NCBI GenBank assembly: GCA_001657315.1
Contig: LYSV01000038.1
Location: forward strand, 1-64,000
Direction of reading: 5' to 3'
Length of the DNA: 64,000 nucleotides
Source: Flammeovirgaceae bacterium BBD 1991-12
GTDB lineage: Bacteria > Bacteroidota > Bacteroidia > Cytophagales > Cyclobacteriaceae
This document shows, one piece after another, positions 59,509-64,000 of the stretch (position 1 is its first letter; each line of letters starts with the position of its first letter). A program made the position numbers and the translations under genes. The notes beneath the pieces were generated by a model that worked only from the letters and a program-made list of their open reading frames with translations, made no database searches and was not told where the DNA came from.

Positions 59509-62127
59509 CTATTCATTACGCAGAGAATCTACCGGATTGGCTAAGGCCGCTTTGATCGATTGAGAACTAATGGTAAAGAAAGCGATGACCATGGCCATAA
59601 CGCCTGCGGAAGCGAACATCCACCATTCCAACTCTATACGATAGGCAAAGTCCTGCAGCCATTGGTGCATGACATACCAGGCGATCGGTATGGCAATGAG
59701 GAACCCATAGAGTACCACCTTTAGGAAATCTTTGGCAAGGAGAGTTACAATTCCTTTTACCGTACTTCCCAACACTTTGCGTATACCAATCTCCTTTGTA
59801 CGCTGTCCGGCTGTGAATGCTGCCAGTCCAAAAAGTCCCAGTGAAGCGATGAGGACAGAAAGCACAGTGAAAAAACCTAACAACTCACCTAATCGTAGAT
59901 CTGCCTTGTAGAGTCGGTCGAATTGTTCGTCAAGGAACTGGTATTCAAAAGGATAGGGAGAATATTTTTTGATCGAGTTTTCCAGATAGGTGAGGGTTTC
60001 TGCCATGTTCTGAGAATGAACTTTTACAGAAATGTAATTGAAATAATTCTTCTTCAGTCGAATCATCAATGGTCCGATTTTCGTGTGCATAGAGTGCATG
60101 TGAAAGTCCTCCACAACACCAATAACCGTTTCTGTACCCTCGTGTGTAAACTGCTGGCCTATTGCCTCTGCGGGTGTCCATCCCATTATTGCGGCAGCAG
60201 TCTCATTGAGAATATAACCTTCTTCTATGTCAGTTTTGATCATAGGAGAGAAGTTGCGACCAGCTATTAACTTAATTTCGAATACATCAAGAAAGTCATA
60301 ATCGACACGGACGCGATAAATATTCAAGTCATCTTCTTTGTTATTTCCGTTATCATCATTAATAATCGTACTTGATGTAATGCTTGTGGGTAAATCGCTT
60401 GATGTAGTGGCCAAAACTATGCCTGGATTATTTTTCCATTCATTTTTCAGCACATCTAAATGCTTCTGTAGATGTCTGTCAAAAATTGGAATGGTAATTA
60501 TCTGCTCCTTGTCGTAACCCAGTTCCTTTTCCTGAATAAACTGAAATTGCTGATAGATCACCAGACTGCCAATGATCAAAATAATGGATATGGTATACTG
60601 TCCTACAATCAACAAACGCTGTATTTTTGTACCTGAAAATCGCGCGTTCGTTTTCCCCTTGAGTACCTGAACGGGCCGTTGGGAAGACATGAAAAATGCC
60701 GGATAACTTCCTGAAAGAATCCCTACTATGATGATCAGCAGCAATGATCCTGGCAATAAGAGAACATTTTCTCTCAAATCCAGTTCAAGAGGGCGTTCCA
60801 GCAAACTCCCAAAATAAGGAGATAGGAAATGAGCCAGGCCCAATGCCAATACCATGGCTAAAAATGTAATTAAAATGGATTCTGCAATGAACTGACCCGC
60901 CAACTGTGAACGCAGCGCACCGATTACTTTTCTTACTCCCACTTCACGACCCCTGTTAACTGAACGGGCTATAGCCAGGTTCATATAATTGGCACACGCC
61001 AGCAGCAGGACGAATATGGCAACCAATGAAAACAGAGTCATATAATTGGGGTTTCCTTTCAGTCCTATATCATGTCTGATCCTGGTTTCGAGGTGTATTT
61101 CGGATAAGGGTTGTACAAAGTACGTATCCTGAAATGGATAAGAATCGTCATGCCCCTGATATTTTAGCAAAAAGGCCGGCAATTTCTTTTGAAGTGCCAA
61201 TGGATCCTTCTCTATGGCCAGTGTAAAAAAGGTGTGATATGAGTTATTCGTCCACTTTTCTCCCTTTTTATCACTTATGTATTGGCGGTGGGATTGAATA
61301 CTGGCAACAAATGAAAATTTCAGAGAGCTATTAGCGGGCAGATCTTTTACTATACCCGTAATTTCATACTGAACTCCATTCCGGAAGGTTAAAGTTCGCC
61401 CAATGGGGTTTATGCCACCAAAGATCTTTTGAGCCAATGATTCGGTCAATACAATACTTTCCGCGTTTGCAAGGGCGGCTTTCTGACTGCCCTGAATAAA
61501 AGGACAAGGCAACACATCAAAAAAACTGGCATCTGCCCAAAGGCCTTTCTCCCAATAGTGATCCTCCTCGTAACTCAGTAACACAGTTTGTTCTTTAATT
61601 GAAGTGGCATGGCTTACTTCGGGGAATTCTTCAGTGAGTGCAGCCGCCAGGGGTGCAGGAAGTACGGCAGAATAATCTGTGACTAAAAAGGAAACATTAC
61701 TGACCTGACTTTTGTAAATACGGTAGATCTGGTCTGCATTGTTGTAAAACCGGTCATAGGAAAGCTCGTGCCAGACATAGAGATATACCATGATAGAACA
61801 GGTCAGGCCCACCGAAAGTCCTCCAATGTTGATAGAGGAGTATAGTTTTTGTTTCAAAAGGTTTCTCCATGTGATCTTGAAATAGTTTTTAAACATGCCA
61901 TAATGATTTGTTCGTTGATGTCCTTCTATTGACCGGATGAGCCCCGGTCTGCAGAGCTGTATTACCTCTTTTGTGAATCCCCACCGTGCGGTACGGAGAC
62001 CATATTTCTCAGATCTCCTTTCAAACCTCTCCATCAGATCGCCTTCAATATCCTCCTGATAGTCCGGGTGGCAGTACCAGCGGAAGAAGCGAAGGGCGAG
62101 TTTCGGTGGAGAAGTACTTTTATTCAT
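59509..62127 (-). CDS. ABC transporter permease (MacB/FtsX type) with prefix domain
   Basis: The 872 aa protein begins with a prefix domain at about 1-80 (PPKLALRFFRWYCHPDYQED, IEGDLMERFERRSEKYGLRT) and then a MacB-like periplasmic part. Two FtsX permease blocks contain the repeated motif NRGREVGVRKVIGALRSQL and QRTKEIGIRKVLGSTVKGIV. Four membrane helices per block are visible. Such permeases work with a separate ATPase, which is not in the window. It overlaps the following minus-strand permease by 8 bases, so they are co-translated. The family handles lipoprotein export, antimicrobial peptides or cell-division signalling; the role here is unknown. Confidence 0.88.
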   Translation of the reverse strand: MNKSTSPPKLALRFFRWYCHPDYQEDIEGDLMERFERRSEKYGLRTARWGFTKEVIQLCRPGLIRSIEGHQRTNHYGMFKNYFKITWRNLLKQKLYSSINIGGLSVGLTCSIMVYLYVWHELSYDRFYNNADQIYRIYKSQVSNVSFLVTDYSAVLPAPLAAALTEEFPEVSHATSIKEQTVLLSYEEDHYWEKGLWADASFFDVLPCPFIQGSQKAALANAESIVLTESLAQKIFGGINPIGRTLTFRNGVQYEITGIVKDLPANSSLKFSFVASIQSHRQYISDKKGEKWTNNSYHTFFTLAIEKDPLALQKKLPAFLLKYQGHDDSYPFQDTYFVQPLSEIHLETRIRHDIGLKGNPNYMTLFSLVAIFVLLLACANYMNLAIARSVNRGREVGVRKVIGALRSQLAGQFIAESILITFLAMVLALGLAHFLSPYFGSLLERPLELDLRENVLLLPGSLLLIIIVGILSGSYPAFFMSSQRPVQVLKGKTNARFSGTKIQRLLIVGQYTISIILIIGSLVIYQQFQFIQEKELGYDKEQIITIPIFDRHLQKHLDVLKNEWKNNPGIVLATTSSDLPTSITSSTIINDDNGNNKEDDLNIYRVRVDYDFLDVFEIKLIAGRNFSPMIKTDIEEGYILNETAAAIMGWTPAEAIGQQFTHEGTETVIGVVEDFHMHSMHTKIGPLMIRLKKNYFNYISVKVHSQNMAETLTYLENSIKKYSPYPFEYQFLDEQFDRLYKADLRLGELLGFFTVLSVLIASLGLFGLAAFTAGQRTKEIGIRKVLGSTVKGIVTLLAKDFLKVVLYGFLIAIPIAWYVMHQWLQDFAYRIELEWWMFASAGVMAMVIAFFTISSQSIKAALANPVDSLRNE

Positions 62128-64000
62128 CTTTGAGAGAATCTACCGGATTATTTAATGCAACTTTGAGTGATTGCCAGCTTACTGTAAGCCAGGCAATAAG
62201 CAGGGCCCCTATTCCAGCCAGTAAGAACACCCATGGGCTAATATCAGCGCGAAAAGCAAACCCCTGGAGCCATTTCTGTATGATAAAATATGCTACAGGT
62301 ATGGCTAACACGAAAGCAACGATCACCAGCCTCGTAAAGTCTTTGGATAACAAAAGGATTACGTTGGTTGCCGAAGCCCCCATCACTTTGCGGATACCGA
62401 TCTCTTTGGTACGTCGTTCAGCTATAAAAGCAGCTAATCCTAAGAGTCCGAGACAGGCTACCATAATGGCCAGTCCGGTGAAGATGGAAAATACTTTACC
62501 AAGCCGTTGTTCAGCCCGGAACAAAGCATCGTAATTATCGTCCAGAAATGCATATTGAAAAGGTTGATCCGGAGCATATTGATCCCATAGGCTTTCTATC
62601 CGGGCTACGGTAGCCGGTACATCATCAGTGGTAATCCGTACCGAAAGACAAAACCCCTGGGTAGTTAGCGTTAAAGCCAGGGGCTGTATTTCTTTACGCA
62701 AGGTCTCAAAATTAAAATCCTTGAATATCCCAATCACTTTGTAGGATTTGCCCGAACCAGCATGGAATACTTCTTCGTTCAAAAGATTTTCTGCGCCAAA
62801 TGCCCTGGCGGCTGTTTCATTGAGTAGGATAGCCACTGTGTCCATTGGAAAACTGCGTGAGAAATTTCTTCCTTCCAGGAGTTCAATTTGCATGGTAGGC
62901 AGATAATCATGATCAACCTTATACGTATATAGAATGGCATCTTCTTCTGTGGCTGTTTTTCTAAAGATAGTAGTACCGATGGAGCCTGGAGGAATGTTGT
63001 TGGAAATACTGGTATTCACCACTTGCGACTGGTTGAGTAACGATTGTTTGAAGACAGCTTGCTGACCATCGGTCAGGCGCTGGACTCCATACATGACCAT
63101 AATATTCTCCTTCTCAAACCCCATGTTTTTCTTACGGGCGTAGTCCAGTTGCTGATAAACCAGCAGGGTACAAATAATCAGAGTAATGGAAACAAAGAAC
63201 TGGAAAATGACCAGCACATTGCGGATACCGCTACTTTTCGTGCCTGCGTTCAATCTTCCTTTCAGCACTTCTGCCGGGCGGAAAGAAGACAGAAAAAAAG
63301 CCGGGTAACTGCCAGCAAGCACTCCCACGATGAGCATCAATCCCAGTAAGCTTAACAGGAACCAGGCGTTGGTAAATAATTCACCGGAAATCTCTTTGCC
63401 CGCAATGTTACTGAAAGGTGAAAGCAGTAGGCCAACTGCTACCACAGCCAATATAGTGGCGATCAGACTCAGCAATACCGATTCGGTCATGAACTGCCAG
63501 ACCAGACTGGATCGTAATGAACCCAGCGTTTTCCTTACACCTACTTCTTTGGCGCGATTGGCCGAACGCGCGGTAGCCAGGTTCATAAAGTTGATACAAG
63601 CCAGCAAGATGATAAAGAAGGCAATCGCCCCAAAAATATAGATATAGGTAATATCACCATTGGGTTCCAGCTCTTCCTTCAGGTTGGAGTATAAATGAAT
63701 ATCTAATAGTGGTTGCAGAAAGTAGCCGTACTGATTACCCTGTTGGGAAAACGTTTCCAGAGAAATTCCCATGTATTGCTGCACTTCCGGCCCTACATAT
63801 TTTTCTACCAACCCGGGTAACTTAGCTTCCAGCGATGAAGGGGATGTGCCCTCATATAGCAGGAGATAAGTGATAAAGCTATTGCCCATCCACTCATCAT
63901 CCCTGCTTAATTCCAGCGAAGCCATCGACCGCAGCATGTTAAAGCGAAAATGTACGTTGGAAGGAATATTTTCCAAAACCCCCGTTACTTCATGTGGTAT
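62120..64000 (-). CDS. ABC transporter permease (MacB/FtsX type), 5' part beyond window
   Basis: The minus-strand reading frame is open from 62120 to the right edge (IPHEVTGVLENIPSNVHF continues into the ORF track protein), so the first part of the gene lies outside. Visible parts are the periplasmic MacB-like domain and two FtsX blocks (NRAKEVGVRKTLGSLRSSLV, ERRTKEIGIRKVMGASATNV). The C-terminus ends NPVDSLKDE, close to NPVDSLRNE of the next gene, so the two are paralogues. The ORF track's TTG start at 63976 is only an internal codon. It probably also starts with a prefix domain. Confidence 0.88.
   Translation of the reverse strand: MPHEVTGVLENIPSNVHFRFNMLRSMASLELSRDDEWMGNSFITYLLLYEGTSPSSLEAKLPGLVEKYVGPEVQQYMGISLETFSQQGNQYGYFLQPLLDIHLYSNLKEELEPNGDITYIYIFGAIAFFIILLACINFMNLATARSANRAKEVGVRKTLGSLRSSLVWQFMTESVLLSLIATILAVVAVGLLLSPFSNIAGKEISGELFTNAWFLLSLLGLMLIVGVLAGSYPAFFLSSFRPAEVLKGRLNAGTKSSGIRNVLVIFQFFVSITLIICTLLVYQQLDYARKKNMGFEKENIMVMYGVQRLTDGQQAVFKQSLLNQSQVVNTSISNNIPPGSIGTTIFRKTATEEDAILYTYKVDHDYLPTMQIELLEGRNFSRSFPMDTVAILLNETAARAFGAENLLNEEVFHAGSGKSYKVIGIFKDFNFETLRKEIQPLALTLTTQGFCLSVRITTDDVPATVARIESLWDQYAPDQPFQYAFLDDNYDALFRAEQRLGKVFSIFTGLAIMVACLGLLGLAAFIAERRTKEIGIRKVMGASATNVILLLSKDFTRLVIVAFVLAIPVAYFIIQKWLQGFAFRADISPWVFLLAGIGALLIAWLTVSWQSLKVALNNPVDSLKDE

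Noticed and set aside
1-64000. tRNA, rRNA, riboswitch or phage genes
   Set aside because: I scanned the intergenic regions by eye and saw no tRNA-like cloverleaf, CCA end, rRNA sequence, recognisable riboswitch core or phage gene. A covariance-model search was not possible here.

Overview
The window is a bacterial chromosome segment, most likely from a member of the Bacteroidota, probably the Cytophagales/Cytophagia. The evidence is the gene families present: a Bacteroidota-type LptD, SusC-plug-like motifs, DUF4097, DUF4476 and LPP20/CsgG lipoprotein families, a type II (eukaryote-like) glutamine synthetase, a Na+-NQR operon, and FtsX permeases with an N-terminal prefix domain. Several upstream regions also carry the Bacteroidota -7 promoter motif TAnnTTTG, and Shine-Dalgarno sequences are scarce. 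The genus call is inference. No tRNA, rRNA, CRISPR array, transposase, integrase or prophage gene was seen.

Layout. 1-7.5 kb: envelope genes (partial lptD on the minus strand, divergent from an amidase and an MCE/MlaD protein), an acyl-CoA carboxylase beta subunit, an S23-type four-helix-bundle gene inside a terminal-inverted-repeat element, and a SirB1-like protein. 7.5-19 kb: housekeeping genes (redoxin, phosphopantetheinyl transferase, WD40 protein, DivIVA-like, folB, recA, an outer-membrane barrel, an aminopeptidase, a DUF3108 protein, a PhoB/PhoR-like two-component pair, an RluA-type pseudouridine synthase, and a Fic protein under a long perfect palindrome). 19-29.4 kb: ribosomal genes rplM-rpsI-rpsB and tsf, cmk, nqrABCDE without nqrF, and a TRIC-like channel. 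29.5-33.9 kb: a nitrogen group on the minus strand (glutamine synthetase, small secreted protein, porin, ammonium transporter). 33.9-34.9 kb: a gene-free stretch rich in inverted repeats. 34.9-41.7 kb: a surface-lipoprotein locus (LPP20-like, CsgG-like, DUF4476) and a TPR/LuxR sensor-regulator. 41.9-45.6 kb: an ECF sigma factor, a HEAT-repeat anti-sigma candidate and two DUF4097 proteins. 46-49.9 kb: three tandem SPOR-like/OmpA-like paralogues. 50-57.6 kb: metabolic and transport genes. 57.9-59.4 kb: a second ECF sigma/anti-sigma pair with a CpxP-like/plug-like protein whose signal peptide appears frameshifted. 59.5-64 kb: two large MacB/FtsX permeases, the second running off the window.

The most interesting non-routine signals are: (i) the S23-family gene lying between about 43-nt terminal inverted repeats built from 8-nt words, plus two gene-free loci with the same logic built from 7-nt words; (ii) the triplicated SPOR-like/OmpA-like family behind a possible attenuator leader; (iii) the Fic gene with a C-terminal winged helix and a 28-bp perfect palindrome at its promoter; (iv) the CsgG/LPP20/DUF4476 locus; and (v) the two sigma/anti-sigma envelope modules. 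All family calls come from reading the translated sequence, with no database search.
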